From: Rhizohabitans arisaemae
Lineage (GTDB): Bacteria > Actinomycetota > Actinomycetes > Streptosporangiales > Streptosporangiaceae
Length of the DNA: 64,000 nt
Direction: 5' to 3'
Assembly (NCBI RefSeq): GCF_025996515.1
Contig: NZ_BLRH01000060.1
Span: 1,488,001-1,552,000 of the forward strand
Under the pieces are notes generated by a model that was not told the DNA's origin, ran no database searches, and saw nothing but the letters and a program-made list of their open reading frames with translations. Positions 45,324 through 54,581 of the stretch are shown piece by piece. The position numbers and the translations under genes were made by a program. The number at the start of each line of letters is the position of its first letter. Position 1 is the stretch's first letter.

Positions 45324-46592
45324 GTGCGTTCGACGGAGAGGGCCTTCCTTGCGGTCCGGATGTGGGTCCCCGCCCTGCTGCTGGTCGTCGTCGCCCTGGC
45401 GCCGCTGGTCCACTACTGGCTGACCAACCCCGGAGATCAACGACTGGTCGATCTCGAGGTCTACCGGGCGGGCGGCGAGGCCGTGCTCTCCGGTAGAGCA
45501 GTCTACGACTTCATCACACCGGCGCCGCAGCTGTTGCCGTTCACCTATCCGCCGATCTCCGCGCTGCTCGCCGCCCCGCTCGCGTGGATGTCCTGGCCGA
45601 CGGCGCAGTGGGTGTGGGTGGCGGGGATCTATCTGGCGCTGGCCGTCACGGTGTACTTCGCGTTCCGTCCGCTGCTGGACCGGGTGGGCCGGTGGGCGCC
45701 GCTGATGCTGGCGGCCGTGGTGGTGGTGACGGCCTATCTGATGCCGATGCGGGATCAGACCAGGTTCGGGCAGGTGGACATCCTGCTGGTGGCGCTCTGC
45801 CTGGCGGATTGCGCCATCCGCGAACGCCCTGGAGGACGGTCTCGGTGGCCGCGCGGGGTGCTCATCGGCCTCGCCACCGCGATCAAACTCACTCCCGGCG
45901 TTTTCCTGATCTATCTCTGGATGACGGGACGGCGCCGGGCGGCGATCGTCGCGACGTCCACCGCGGCGATCCTGACGATCATCCCCTTTCTCATCATTCC
46001 CGGGGATGCCGCGACCTTCTGGTTCGACGCCTTGCTCGACTCGGAGCGCCTCGGATCCAACAAAGCCACGACAAACCAGTCGATGCGCGGGATGCTGCTC
46101 CGCGTCTACCTGCCGGATCTGCTCACCACCGTCCTGTGGCTGACGCTCGTCGCCGTCGTGGCCTGGTACGGCTTCCGCGCCGCACGCCGGGTCGCGCTGA
46201 TCGGGACCACCCCGGCCCCGGGCGGCCTGCTGTCCCCGGGGGCGCCGCCGAGCTGGGGCGAGGTCACCGGGGTGGCGCTCACCGGGCTCATGGCTCTGCT
46301 GCTCTCCCCGGTCTCCTGGATTCACCACTTCGCCTGGATCGTCGTCGTCCTCGGAGCGCTGGTCGGCAGCGGCCGGGACCGGGTCCGTCTTCTGGTCGCC
46401 GGGGGTGTCTGGCTCTATTACACGCTGACCATCCCCTGGTGGGGGGTGTCGCTTCGGGCAGCCGAGATCACGGCGCTGAGCCCGGTGGCCGGTCGTATCG
46501 TGCAGAACGCCTTCGGTTTGGGCGCGGTGGCGCTCGTCTGGGTCCTTGGATATTGGCTCCCTAAACGGTACTCAAGCAATCACTTGACGTAG
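45324..46592 (+). CDS. GT87-like polyprenol-phosphate-mannose mannosyltransferase
   Basis: 422 residues from GTG 45324. About ten transmembrane segments. The DUF2029/GT87 signature is present: LVDLEVYRAGGEAVLSGRAVYDF (Asp/Tyr-rich first loop), FTYPPISALLAAPLAWMSWPTAQW, FGQVDILLVALCLADC and ATAIKLTPGVFLIYLWMTGRRRA. It should transfer mannose from polyprenol-phosphate-mannose to a phosphatidylinositol-type or lipoglycan acceptor outside the membrane. The promoter is in the 57 bp shared with the divergent phosphatase-like gene. With the neighbouring GT2 and MptB-like genes it makes a glycoconjugate block. Confidence 0.88.
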   Translation: MRSTERAFLAVRMWVPALLLVVVALAPLVHYWLTNPGDQRLVDLEVYRAGGEAVLSGRAVYDFITPAPQLLPFTYPPISALLAAPLAWMSWPTAQWVWVAGIYLALAVTVYFAFRPLLDRVGRWAPLMLAAVVVVTAYLMPMRDQTRFGQVDILLVALCLADCAIRERPGGRSRWPRGVLIGLATAIKLTPGVFLIYLWMTGRRRAAIVATSTAAILTIIPFLIIPGDAATFWFDALLDSERLGSNKATTNQSMRGMLLRVYLPDLLTTVLWLTLVAVVAWYGFRAARRVALIGTTPAPGGLLSPGAPPSWGEVTGVALTGLMALLLSPVSWIHHFAWIVVVLGALVGSGRDRVRLLVAGGVWLYYTLTIPWWGVSLRAAEITALSPVAGRIVQNAFGLGAVALVWVLGYWLPKRYSSNHLT

Positions 46593-46609
46593 TCGTTACT
46601 CTTTGTGGT

Positions 46610-47062
46610 GTGCTGCTCACATTCACGGCTGTCGCGGGGCTCGTCACCGGGGTCCTCGGCATCTGCCTGGGGGCCTACGCCTGCCGGCGGGCACGGGGTG
46701 TCGTCCGGGAGTGCCTGGACCTGATGGCACGCCAGGCGGCGTCGACCCGCGGAGCCGGAGTCGATCCACGGGCGATCCGGGACGTCGCCGTCTACCGGTA
46801 CGACGCGCTGGAGGAGATGTCCGGGCGGCTCTCCTTCTCCGTGGCGCTGATCAACAGTCTGGGCGACGGGATCGCGCTCACCTCCATCAACGGTCGATCC
46901 GAGACCCGGACCTATGTGCGCCCGATCCGGGGAGGCCGGGGCGTCCAGCCGCTCTCCCCCGAGGAGGAGCAGGCGGTACGGGCCGCGCGGCTCGGGCTCG
47001 GGCCGGACGTCGAGCCGGGCAGGCCCGGGAGTCTGCGGACACGCGGCGAAGGGGCGCGCTGA
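46610..47062 (+). CDS. DUF4446 family protein
   Basis: 150 residues. One N-terminal transmembrane segment (FTAVAGLVTGVLGICLGAYACRRAR) followed by a cytosolic domain: VRDVAVYRYDALEEMSGRLSFSVALINSLGDGIALTSINGRSETRTYVRPI, the DUF4446 signature with the YDA and LNxxGDG-type block, then an Arg/Gly-rich tail. Function unknown in the family; it is usually found near pheA/serS in actinomycetes, as here. The GTG start at 46610 begins 18 bp after the GT87 gene stop. Confidence 0.85.
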   Translation: MLLTFTAVAGLVTGVLGICLGAYACRRARGVVRECLDLMARQAASTRGAGVDPRAIRDVAVYRYDALEEMSGRLSFSVALINSLGDGIALTSINGRSETRTYVRPIRGGRGVQPLSPEEEQAVRAARLGLGPDVEPGRPGSLRTRGEGAR

Positions 47063-47099
47063 GTCCTCGTGCGTTTGTGCGTGCCTCTAATCTGGATTC

Positions 47100-48020
47100 A
47101 TGACCACTCTCGCCTACCTGGGACCCGAAGGGACGTTCACCGAAGCGGCCCTGCGGTCGTACGCGCCCGACGCACGCGGTCTCCCCTACCCGACCGTGGC
47201 CGCCGCGCTTGAGGCCGTACGCCAGGCCCACGTCTCGGGGGCCGTGGTCCCCGTGGAGAACTCCATCGAAGGGCCGGTCACGGTCACTCTGGACGAGCTC
47301 AGCGCGGGCGCCCCGCTGCTGATCACGGCCGAGGTGCTGGTTCCGGTGCGTTTCGCCCTGCTCGTCCGCCCCGGGACGACGCTGGAGTCGGTCAAGCGGA
47401 TCCTCACCCACCCGGTGGCGCACGCGCAGTGCCGTACGTTCCTCGCCGCCCACCTGCCCCACGCGGAGGTCCTGCAGTCGGGGTCCACGGCCGGCGCGGC
47501 CATGACCGTCGCCGAGGTGGGCTCACCCTACGACGCGGCCATCGCCGCCCCGATCGCCGGTGAGCGGTACGGCCTGGAGGCGCTCGCCACCGACATCGGC
47601 GAGCGTTCCGACGCGGTCACCAGGTTCCTGGTGGTCCGTCCGCCAGGCCCGCTGTCCGCGGCCACCGGCGTGGACCGTACGTCGCTGGTGGCCTACATCC
47701 GAGACGACCACCCGGGTGCGCTCCAGGAGATCCTGGCGGAGTTCTCGGTCCGCGGCGTCAACCTCACCTGGATCCAGTCCCGCCCCACCGGGGACGGGAT
47801 CGGCCGATACTGCTTCTCCATCGACTGCGAGGGGCACATCGCCGATTCCAGGGTCGCCGAGGCGCTGATGGGACTGCGCAGGGTATGCGGACACGTGCGG
47901 TTCCTGGGCAGCTACGCGCGGGCGGACGGTGTGGCGCCGGCGATCCGCAAGGGGACGGCGGAGGCCGACTTCACCGAGGCGGCCGGCTGGCTGAAGCGGA
48001 TCCGAGCCGGCGGAGTCTGA
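47100..48020 (+). CDS. pheA: Prephenate dehydratase
   Basis: 306 residues. The PDT domain (1-185) begins TTLAYLGPEGTFTEAAL; it has GAVVPVENSIEGPVTVTLDEL (ENS-EG active-site loop) and ITRFLVV-like DAVTRFLVVRPP with the Thr-Arg-Phe catalytic motif. The C-terminal ACT domain (195-275) holds VRGVNLTWIQSRPTGDGIGRYCFSIDCEGH with the GxxL and SRP phenylalanine-binding elements. It converts prephenate to phenylpyruvate in phenylalanine synthesis, with feedback inhibition through the ACT domain. ATG 47100 follows DUF4446 by 37 bp. Confidence 0.96.
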   Translation: MTTLAYLGPEGTFTEAALRSYAPDARGLPYPTVAAALEAVRQAHVSGAVVPVENSIEGPVTVTLDELSAGAPLLITAEVLVPVRFALLVRPGTTLESVKRILTHPVAHAQCRTFLAAHLPHAEVLQSGSTAGAAMTVAEVGSPYDAAIAAPIAGERYGLEALATDIGERSDAVTRFLVVRPPGPLSAATGVDRTSLVAYIRDDHPGALQEILAEFSVRGVNLTWIQSRPTGDGIGRYCFSIDCEGHIADSRVAEALMGLRRVCGHVRFLGSYARADGVAPAIRKGTAEADFTEAAGWLKRIRAGGV

Positions 48021-48074
48021 GCAAACCGGCAATGGGATCGCAGGTCTTCGGCGCGCAACGGTAGCCTTCGTGCT

Positions 48075-49343
48075 GTGATTGACCTACGTGCCCTCCGAGA
48101 GGACCCCGACCGGCTGCGCGCCTCGCAGCGCGTCAGAGGCGAGGACGACTCCGTCGTCGACGCCCTGCTCGACCTGGACGAACGGCGCAGGGACGCGCTG
48201 AGCCGGTTCGAGTCGCTCCGTGCCGAGCAGAAGAGCATCGGCAAGTCGGTCTCGCGGGCCTCCGGCGAGGAGCGGAACGCGCTGCTGGAGCAGGCCAAGG
48301 ATCTGGCCGGGCAGGTGAAGTCGGCCGAGGCCGAGTCCGAGCGGCTCGGCAGGGAACTCGACGACCTGCTCTCCACGGTGCCCAACCTCGTCGAGGACGG
48401 GGCCCCCGCGGGGGGCGAGGACGACTACGTCGTGCTGGAGCACGTGGGGATCCCCAGAGAGTTCGATTTCACCCCGCGTGATCATCTGGAGCTGGGCGAG
48501 CGGCTCGGCGCGATCGACACCGAGCGGGGGGCCAAGGTCTCCGGGGCGCGCTTCTTCTACCTCACCGGCGTCGGCGCGCGGCTCCAGCTCGGTCTGCTGA
48601 ACATGGCGATGCAGCAGGCGATCGAGGCCGGGTTCATTCCGATGATCACTCCGGTGCTGGTGAAGCCGGAGGCCATGGCGGGCACCGGTTTCCTCGGCGC
48701 GCACGCTTCGGAGATCTACCACCTGCCGAACGACGACCTCTACCTGGTCGGCACGTCCGAGGTGCCGCTCGCGGCCTACCACGCGGACGAGATCCTGGAC
48801 GCCAAGTCGCTGCCGAGGCGGTACGCCGGATGGTCGTCGTGTTTCCGGCGGGAGGCCGGCTCCTACGGCAAGGACACGCGGGGCATCATCCGGGTACACC
48901 AGTTCGACAAGGTGGAGATGTTCTCCTACTGCCGGCCGGAGGACGCGCATGAGGAGCATCTGCGTCTGCTGGCGTGGGAGAAGGAGATGCTCGCCAAGGT
49001 GGAGATCCCGTACCGGGTGATCGACGTCGCGGCGGGTGACCTGGGCTCCAGTGCGGCGCGTAAGTACGACTGCGAGGCGTGGATTCCCACCCAGGGGACC
49101 TACCGCGAGGTCACCTCGACCTCCAACTGCACCGAGTTCCAGGCGCGGCGCCTCGGGGTGCGCTCCCGGGAGGGCGACGCCAAGCCGGCCCATGTCGCCA
49201 CGCTCAACGGGACACTGGCCACGACGCGGTGGATCGTCGCCATTCTGGAGAATCATCAGCAGGCCGATGGCTCGGTGGTGGTTCCGAAGGCATTGCGGCC
49301 TTATGTCGGCCTTGATGTGCTTGAGCCGATTCAGGGGCGGTAG
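48075..49343 (+). CDS. serS: Seryl-tRNA synthetase
   Basis: 422 residues. The N-terminal helical arm is a coiled coil (about 25-100: [24 protein letters not shown] to [16 protein letters not shown]) that reads the tRNA variable arm. The class II core carries [16 protein letters not shown], motif 2 around [30 protein letters not shown], and motif 3 [18 protein letters not shown]. It charges serine onto tRNA-Ser; the tRNA-Ser(TGA) gene lies 5 kb downstream. GTG start at 48075. Two terminator hairpins follow the stop. Confidence 0.97.
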   Translation: MIDLRALREDPDRLRASQRVRGEDDSVVDALLDLDERRRDALSRFESLRAEQKSIGKSVSRASGEERNALLEQAKDLAGQVKSAEAESERLGRELDDLLSTVPNLVEDGAPAGGEDDYVVLEHVGIPREFDFTPRDHLELGERLGAIDTERGAKVSGARFFYLTGVGARLQLGLLNMAMQQAIEAGFIPMITPVLVKPEAMAGTGFLGAHASEIYHLPNDDLYLVGTSEVPLAAYHADEILDAKSLPRRYAGWSSCFRREAGSYGKDTRGIIRVHQFDKVEMFSYCRPEDAHEEHLRLLAWEKEMLAKVEIPYRVIDVAAGDLGSSAARKYDCEAWIPTQGTYREVTSTSNCTEFQARRLGVRSREGDAKPAHVATLNGTLATTRWIVAILENHQQADGSVVVPKALRPYVGLDVLEPIQGR

Positions 49344-49352
49344 TAGCGGAAA

Positions 49353-49430
49353 GACGGGTGCTCGTAGGGTTTGAGCACCCGTCCCTCAAATTGATATTGC
49401 TGTGATTTGGGGGTTTTTTACCCCCAAATC
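49353..49430. terminator. Two terminator hairpins between serS and the cold-shock gene
   Basis: Hairpin 1: GACGGGTGCTC (49353-49363) with GAGCACCCGTC (49373-49383), 9-base loop. Hairpin 2: GATTTGGGGGT (49404-49414) with ACCCCCAAATC (49420-49430), loop TTTTT. Both stems are perfect and lie between the convergent serS and csp genes, so one can serve each. Confidence 0.85.
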
Positions 49431-49448
49431 AGCGGATAACCGCGGTCG

Positions 49449-49652
49449 TCAGATAGCGCGGACCTGAGACGCCTGCGGGCCCTTCTGGCCCTGCGTGATC
49501 TCGAACTCCACCCGCTGGCCGTCCTCCAGGCTCCGATAACCGGAGCCGACGATCTCGGAGAAGTGAACGAACACGTCAGGCTCGTTCCCGTCGGGGGCGA
49601 TGAAACCAAAGCCCTTCTCAGAATTGAACCACTTGACGGTGCCCATAGCCAT
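49449..49652 (-). CDS. Cold-shock domain protein
   Basis: 67 residues, a single CSD beta-barrel: [18 protein letters not shown] with RNP1 (KGFGFI), then VFVHFSEI with RNP2 (VFVHF), and the ending [23 protein letters not shown]. It binds single-stranded RNA or DNA and acts as an RNA chaperone. ATG 49652 has AGGGAGA about eight bases upstream. The 224-bp gap to the divergent HAD gene leaves room for a long leader, as is usual for csp genes. Confidence 0.96.
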   Translation of the reverse strand: MAMGTVKWFNSEKGFGFIAPDGNEPDVFVHFSEIVGSGYRSLEDGQRVEFEITQGQKGPQASQVRAI

Positions 49653-49876
49653 TTACTGCTCTCCCTTAGGGAAGGATCTTGGGATCCGCACGTCACGAAC
49701 CCCGGGTGTGTCGTACAGCTCCCGGGTGCTCAGACGCTCACGCTGGGTTTTCACATCGGGAAGAGCTAATACAACGTCACCACATCTAACACCATCGAGA
49801 CAGCCCGTGTTCCCCATGTCCTCAACATTCCCCGGTGATCGGTGTCAACCGCCCACAGGGCACACTAGACAGTGTT

Positions 49877-50674
49877 ATGCGTATCCCCCTCCTCGTCGCC
49901 ACGGACCTTGACGGCACGGCATTGCGCGCCGACGGCACGGTGTCACCGCGCACGGCCGCGGCGTTTAGCCGCATCGAGGCCTCAGGCGCGCTGTTGATAT
50001 TCGTCACCGGCCGCCCACCTCGGTGGATGGCCGATGTGGTGGCGGCTGTGGAACATCGGGGGCTCGCCGTTTGCGCCAACGGCGCCCTCGTCTACGACCT
50101 CCATACCGAGAAAATCGTCAAGTCCGTCTTGATCCGGCCCGAGATTCTGGACGCGGTGGTACGGCGGCTGCGCCGGGGCATGCCCGAGCTCGCCTTCTCG
50201 GTGGAATACGAGCGGGGTTTCGCGCACGGGCCGGGGTTCGACTTGGGCCCGTGGGACTCCCTCTCCGTCGCGGACGCCGGCCTGGACCTCGCCGAGCTGG
50301 TCGCCCGTCCCTGCGCCAAGTTGCTCGCCCAGCACCCCGGCATGGGGCCCGGCACCCTGCACGCCTTGGTGACCGAGCTGGTGGGCGACCTGGTGACCGC
50401 CACTTACTCGGGTAGCCGCGGTCTGGTCGAGATGAGCGCCCACGGTGTGACCAAAGCCACCGCGCTCGCGCAGCTCGCCGTGGAGCACGGGGTCGACGCC
50501 CGGGATGTGGTCGCCTTCGGCGACATGCCGAACGACCTGCCCATGCTGATGTGGGCGGGCACGTCCTACGCGGTGGCCAACGCGCATCCCGATGTCTTGG
50601 CCGTCGTCCACCATGTGACGGCGGCCAACAACGACGACGGAGTGGCGCAGGTCCTGGAGAAGCTTTACAGGTAA
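49877..50674 (+). CDS. HAD-superfamily phosphatase (Cof type)
   Basis: 265 residues. The catalytic DxD is in LLVATDLDGTALRADG at the N-terminus; the substrate-binding Cof cap is in the middle (about 90-185); FVTGRPPRWM, and VVAFGDMPNDLPMLMWAGTSYAVANAHP carry the GDxxND motif of the fourth loop. Such enzymes remove phosphate from sugar phosphates or flavin precursors. ATG 49877 is the start that leads directly into the core. Its stop overlaps the convergent Bpa gene by 10 bp. Confidence 0.92.
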   Translation: MRIPLLVATDLDGTALRADGTVSPRTAAAFSRIEASGALLIFVTGRPPRWMADVVAAVEHRGLAVCANGALVYDLHTEKIVKSVLIRPEILDAVVRRLRRGMPELAFSVEYERGFAHGPGFDLGPWDSLSVADAGLDLAELVARPCAKLLAQHPGMGPGTLHALVTELVGDLVTATYSGSRGLVEMSAHGVTKATALAQLAVEHGVDARDVVAFGDMPNDLPMLMWAGTSYAVANAHPDVLAVVHHVTAANNDDGVAQVLEKLYR

Positions 50675-51204
50675 GGTCCCGAACCACCGCGGGGGTGGCC
50701 CGAGTCGTCCTGGAGGGAGAGCCCGCCGGGCAGGGCGCGGCGCATCTGCTCAAGCTGGGCCCGCGCCGCCATCTGCTGGGCGAAGAGCGTGGTCTGAATG
50801 CCGTGGAAGAGCCCTTCCAGCCAGCCGACCAGCTGTGCGTGGGCGACCCGGAGCTCCGCCTCGCTCGGCGGGCTGCCCTGGTCGTCGTCGGTGAACGGCA
50901 GGGAGAGCCGCTCCAGCTCGTCGACGAGTTCGGGGGCGAGTCCGTCCTCCAGCTCCTTGATGGAACTCTGGTGGATGTCCTTGAGCCGCTTGCGGCTCGC
51001 CTCGTCCAGGGGGGCGGCGCGGACCTCTTCGAGGAGCTGACGGATCATGCTGCCGATACGCATGACCTTGGCCGGCTGCTCCACCAGATCGGTGATCGGC
51101 CGTTCTTCCTGCTCGCCGTTCTCGTCCCGCACCGTCATGCCTTCGGGACCCACCACGACGACGTGGGGGATGCTCTGGTTCTCTGCGTTCATGGGCTGGT
51201 CCAT
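50665..51204 (-). CDS. bpa: Bacterial proteasome activator Bpa
   Basis: 179 residues. Central helical core TDLVEQPAKVMRIGSMIRQLLEEVRAAPLDEASRKRLKDIH (a mycobacterial Bpa hallmark) through AQLVGWLEGLFHGIQTTLFAQQMAARAQLEQMRRAL. The C-terminus ends GPYL, matching the Tyr-Leu end (GQYL in mycobacteria) that docks in the 20S alpha-ring pocket. It opens the proteasome gate without ATP and feeds it disordered or heat-damaged proteins. ATG at 51204; ATG at 51192 is also possible. The proteasome core genes are not in this window. Adjacent to a quinone oxidoreductase gene, as in mycobacteria. Confidence 0.94.
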   Translation of the reverse strand: MDQPMNAENQSIPHVVVVGPEGMTVRDENGEQEERPITDLVEQPAKVMRIGSMIRQLLEEVRAAPLDEASRKRLKDIHQSSIKELEDGLAPELVDELERLSLPFTDDDQGSPPSEAELRVAHAQLVGWLEGLFHGIQTTLFAQQMAARAQLEQMRRALPGGLSLQDDSGHPRGGSGPYL

Positions 51205-51237
51205 GTGTCAAGTCTGGCCGATAACGGGCAGTGGGGC

Positions 51238-52200
51238 TTACACGATTAAAACGATCTTGCCGACCTGTTCGCCGGCCTCCAGCATCCGATGCGCCCGCGC
51301 GGCGTCCGCCATGGGGACCGCCGCGTGGACGACGGGCTGGACGGCTCCGGCCTCGATCAACGGCCAGACGTTCTCCCGGACACCCTTCACGATCACCCCC
51401 TTCTCCGGGACCGGCCGGGTCCGGAGGGTGGTGGCGTGAACGGCGGCGCGCTTGGACATCAACGAGCGTAGGTCGAGTTCGCCGACCGTGCCACCCTGGA
51501 GTCCGATCACCACGAGCCTGCCGCCGGAGGCGAGCGCGGTCACATTCCGCCCGAGGTACTTCGCGCCCATGATGTCGAGGATCACATCCGCCTGATCCCG
51601 GGCGATCTCGGCGAAGTCCTCCGTGCGGTAGTCGACGGTGACGTCGGCGCCGAGCTCGCGGCATCGGGCGAGTTTCCCCGGGGATCCGGCGGTGGTGATC
51701 ACGCGTGCGTCGAAGGCCTTGGCCAGCTGGATCGCCATGGTGCCGATGCCGCTCGCACCGCCGTGCACGAGCAGGGTCTCGCCCCTGCGGAGCCTGGCCA
51801 CCATGAACACGTTCGACCAGACGGTGCAGGTCACCTCGGGCAGTGCCGCCGCGTCGCGGAGCACGGTGCCGGTGGGCACGGGGAGCAGCTGCTCGGCCGG
51901 GACGGCCACCCGCTCGGCGTAACCGCCGCCCGCCAGCAGCGCGCACACCTCGTCGCCGATCCGCCACCCCTCGACCTGCTCGCCGATCTCACTGATCCGC
52001 CCTGAGCACTCCAATCCCGGATAGGGCGACTCGCCGAGCGGGGGATCGTAGAGCCCCCGCCGCTGCAGCAGGTCGGCCCGGTTCACCGCCGAGGCGACGA
52101 CGTCGATCACGACCTCGCCGGGTCCGGGACGGGGGTCGGGAACCTCGCGCCACCGGAGTACCTCGGGGCCACCGGGTTCGGCAATCACGATCGCGTGCAT
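51238..52200 (-). CDS. NAD(P)H-quinone oxidoreductase, PIG3/QOR-like MDR family
   Basis: 320 residues from ATG 52200. Zinc-free MDR fold: AIVIAEPGGPEVLRWREVP, ASAVNRADLLQRRGLYDPP, YPGLECSGRISEIGEQVEGWRIGDEVCALL, and the nucleotide site LLVHGGASGIGTMAIQLAKAFDARVI (GxGxxG variant with Ser/Ile) binding NADPH. GLQGG later in the chain belongs to the substrate region. It reduces quinones or other carbonyl/alkene compounds. A GTG nine bases upstream is an alternative start. Follows bpa on the same strand by 34 bp, so the two may be cotranscribed. Confidence 0.9.
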   Translation of the reverse strand: MHAIVIAEPGGPEVLRWREVPDPRPGPGEVVIDVVASAVNRADLLQRRGLYDPPLGESPYPGLECSGRISEIGEQVEGWRIGDEVCALLAGGGYAERVAVPAEQLLPVPTGTVLRDAAALPEVTCTVWSNVFMVARLRRGETLLVHGGASGIGTMAIQLAKAFDARVITTAGSPGKLARCRELGADVTVDYRTEDFAEIARDQADVILDIMGAKYLGRNVTALASGGRLVVIGLQGGTVGELDLRSLMSKRAAVHATTLRTRPVPEKGVIVKGVRENVWPLIEAGAVQPVVHAAVPMADAARAHRMLEAGEQVGKIVLIV

Positions 52201-52349
52201 GATGACCACGTTAATTGAGAACGGATGCGACCCGTGTGACTCATGCGCTAGATGAGTATGTCGAGGCAGGCTTATGTCAGGTGGACACCCCGATATGGGG
52301 AATAGTCTTGCCTGGTTGCTGCCCCAGCGCCCGGCCCGAGGGAGAATCG

Positions 52350-54320
52350 GTGGCCAGACACGATCGTGAGGACTCGCACTCGCTCGAAGAGCAGCTCGCC
52401 TGGCTCGACGCCATCAGCAAGGAGAGCCCGGGGGCACCCGGCGAAACTCCGGCGGCCACACCGTCCCCCTACCCCAAGGACCCGTGGCTGGCCGTACCCA
52501 AGGACCGGCGCCCGGTCCCGCCGCCGCTCTTCCGGGCGGTCGTCGACTCGGTGTACGGGCCTCGTGCCACCCCGGCGCCCGTTCACGACACCGATCCCCC
52601 GGCCGCCGCGCCCAAGGCGGAGCCCGAGGCCCCCGTGGCGCCGAGCGCGGCGCGGCCCGCACCGCCTCCCGAGCCGTCGCCGATCGCGGTGCCGGAGGTC
52701 GCCGAGCCGGTGGCGGTGGAGCCTCCCCCGGCTTCGCCGAGCCTTGGAACGGTACGGCCGGAGGAACCGCACCCGTCGGCCGCCCTCCACAAGGAGCCGG
52801 CACCCGTCGCGGAGGCGCCCGGCACGTCCGCCGAGGCGCCGTCGAGCCCGCCGGCCGCCGACCCGCCGGACGATCCGCCTCAGGCGGCGGAGCCCCCTCG
52901 CCGTACGGTCGCCTCCCCCCGGTTCGAGGCCATCGGCAACGAGTGGACCCAGGCGTTCGGCTCCCTGCGCGCGCAGCCGCAACCCCACCCCCTGCCGGTC
53001 CGGCCGGCACCGGAGCAGCCCGTCGCCGCATCCGCCGGTCCGGTCGAGGCGCCGGCGGCGCCACCCCGGCCGGAGCCCGTACCGCGTCCCGTCGCCGACG
53101 TCGCGCCCCAGGGCGCCGCCGGGGAGGCGGCCCGGTTCGAGCGGGCCGCCGACCACCCGAGGGGTTCGGCGCCGGAACCGATTCCGCCTGCGGAGGCGGT
53201 ACGGCCTGCGGCGGAGCCCAGGGATCCGGTCGTCGAAGCGCCGCGGTACGCCTACAACCCGCTCCCCGCGCCGCCGGCGGAGTCACCGGTCCGTCCCGTG
53301 GCGGCCGAGCCGCCGGTCAGGCCGGTCACCCCGGCGGCCGAACCCGCGGTGGAGAGCGAGCCTCGGCGGCCGGTCTCCAGGAAACCCATGGCTCCCACGC
53401 CGGAGCTGGACGACCCCTTCCTGCCGCGTCGTGACCGCAGGGAGGGACCGTCCAGCGGATGGCGCAGGCTCATCTACCGGGCCTCGGTGGGGCTTATCCG
53501 GCCCGGGGAGTCGCCCGAGGAGCTGAGGCGGCGCGACCTGATGGCCCGGGCGCGCACCCCGGTGACGCGCGGCCATCACCGGGTGGCCGTGCTCAGCCTC
53601 AAAGGCGGGGTGGGCAAGACCACCACCACGGTCGGGCTCGGCGCGATGCTCGCCCAGGTCCGCGGCGACCGCGTGATCGCCGTCGACGCCAACCCCGACC
53701 GGGGCACCCTCTCGGACAAGCTGGAGCTGGAGACCGCGGCCACGGTGCGGGACCTGCTCAACGAACAAGGGCAGATCCAGCGGTACGCCGATGTGCGGGC
53801 CTTCACCTCACAGGCTCCGTCCCGGCTTGAGGTGCTCGCATCCGACCGGGATCCGGCGGTCTCCGAGGCGTTCAGCGCCGCGGACTACCGCTCGGTGGCC
53901 CGGCTGCTGGAGAACTTCTACTCCATTTGCATCACCGACTGCGGAACCGGCCTGCTGCACTCGGCGATGACCGGTGTCCTCGGGCTCGCCGACCAGATCG
54001 TCCTGGTCAGCTCCCCGTCCGTCGACGGCGCGCGGGCGGCCTCGGCCACGCTGGACTGGCTGGAGGCCCACCACCACGCGAATCTCGTCCGCTCGGCGAC
54101 CGTGGTGCTCTCCATGGTCCGGCCGCGGTCCAAGTCGAGCGTCGACCTGGACCGTCTGGAGTCGCACTTCGCCGCACGCTGCCGGGCGGTCGTGCGGGTG
54201 CCGTACGACCCGCATCTGGAGGAGGGCGCCGAGATCGACCTCGAACGCCTGCAGCAGGCCACGCGGACCGCCTACCTCCGGCTGTCCGCGGCGGTCGGAG
54301 ACGGGTTCTCCGAGGTGTGA
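52350..54320 (+). CDS. MinD/ParA-like ATPase with long proline-rich N-terminus
   Basis: 656 residues from GTG 52350 (AGGGAG five bases upstream). The first ~370 residues are Pro/Ala/Glu-rich and disordered (EPSPIAVPEVAEPVAVEPPP). From about 415 the ATPase starts: HHRVAVLSLKGGVGKTTTTVGLGAML has the deviant Walker A (KGGVGKTT), followed by VIAVDANPDRGTLSDKL, SICITDCGTGLLHSAMTG (Walker B region) and VLVSSPSVDGARAASATLDWL. This design resembles the EspI-like ATPases of type VII secretion and MinD-type spatial regulators. No ESX gene is in the window. A partner protein for the Pro-rich part is unknown. Confidence 0.85.
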   Translation: MARHDREDSHSLEEQLAWLDAISKESPGAPGETPAATPSPYPKDPWLAVPKDRRPVPPPLFRAVVDSVYGPRATPAPVHDTDPPAAAPKAEPEAPVAPSAARPAPPPEPSPIAVPEVAEPVAVEPPPASPSLGTVRPEEPHPSAALHKEPAPVAEAPGTSAEAPSSPPAADPPDDPPQAAEPPRRTVASPRFEAIGNEWTQAFGSLRAQPQPHPLPVRPAPEQPVAASAGPVEAPAAPPRPEPVPRPVADVAPQGAAGEAARFERAADHPRGSAPEPIPPAEAVRPAAEPRDPVVEAPRYAYNPLPAPPAESPVRPVAAEPPVRPVTPAAEPAVESEPRRPVSRKPMAPTPELDDPFLPRRDRREGPSSGWRRLIYRASVGLIRPGESPEELRRRDLMARARTPVTRGHHRVAVLSLKGGVGKTTTTVGLGAMLAQVRGDRVIAVDANPDRGTLSDKLELETAATVRDLLNEQGQIQRYADVRAFTSQAPSRLEVLASDRDPAVSEAFSAADYRSVARLLENFYSICITDCGTGLLHSAMTGVLGLADQIVLVSSPSVDGARAASATLDWLEAHHHANLVRSATVVLSMVRPRSKSSVDLDRLESHFAARCRAVVRVPYDPHLEEGAEIDLERLQQATRTAYLRLSAAVGDGFSEV

Positions 54321-54458
54321 TCGGTGCGGCGGGTACGGCCGCCGGCCTGCGTCGGCCGTTCAGCAAAGGGATCTTCCGCCGGCTTCACCGGGGCGCCGCG
54401 GGATCGGTGTGCGGCGGAAGGCTCCTGAACCGTTTCGCAGCTCAGGGATGATGTCCGG

Positions 54459-54548
54459 TGGCGGAGGGTGTGGGATTCGAACCCACGGGACCATTGCTGG
54501 CCCGGGCGCTTTCAAGGCGCCTGCACTCGTCCACTATGCGAACCCTCC
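54459..54548 (-). tRNA. tRNA-Ser (anticodon TGA)
   Basis: Class II tRNA on the minus strand. Acceptor GGAGGGT (plus-strand complement at 54542-54548) pairs with ACCCTCC (complement at 54463-54469). Anticodon stem GGCGC-CTTGAAA-GCGCC gives TGA (complement at 54512-54514). Long variable arm, T arm GTGGG-TTCGAAT-CCCAC, discriminator G and encoded CCA (to 54459). Confidence 0.96.
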
Positions 54549-54581
54549 CAAACGCACCACCACCTTAGCGGGTCGCGGGGT

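Noticed and set aside
46584-46607. TTGACG as a promoter for the DUF4446 gene
   Set aside because: No -10 element at 16-19 bp; TACTCT comes only seven bases after the -35.
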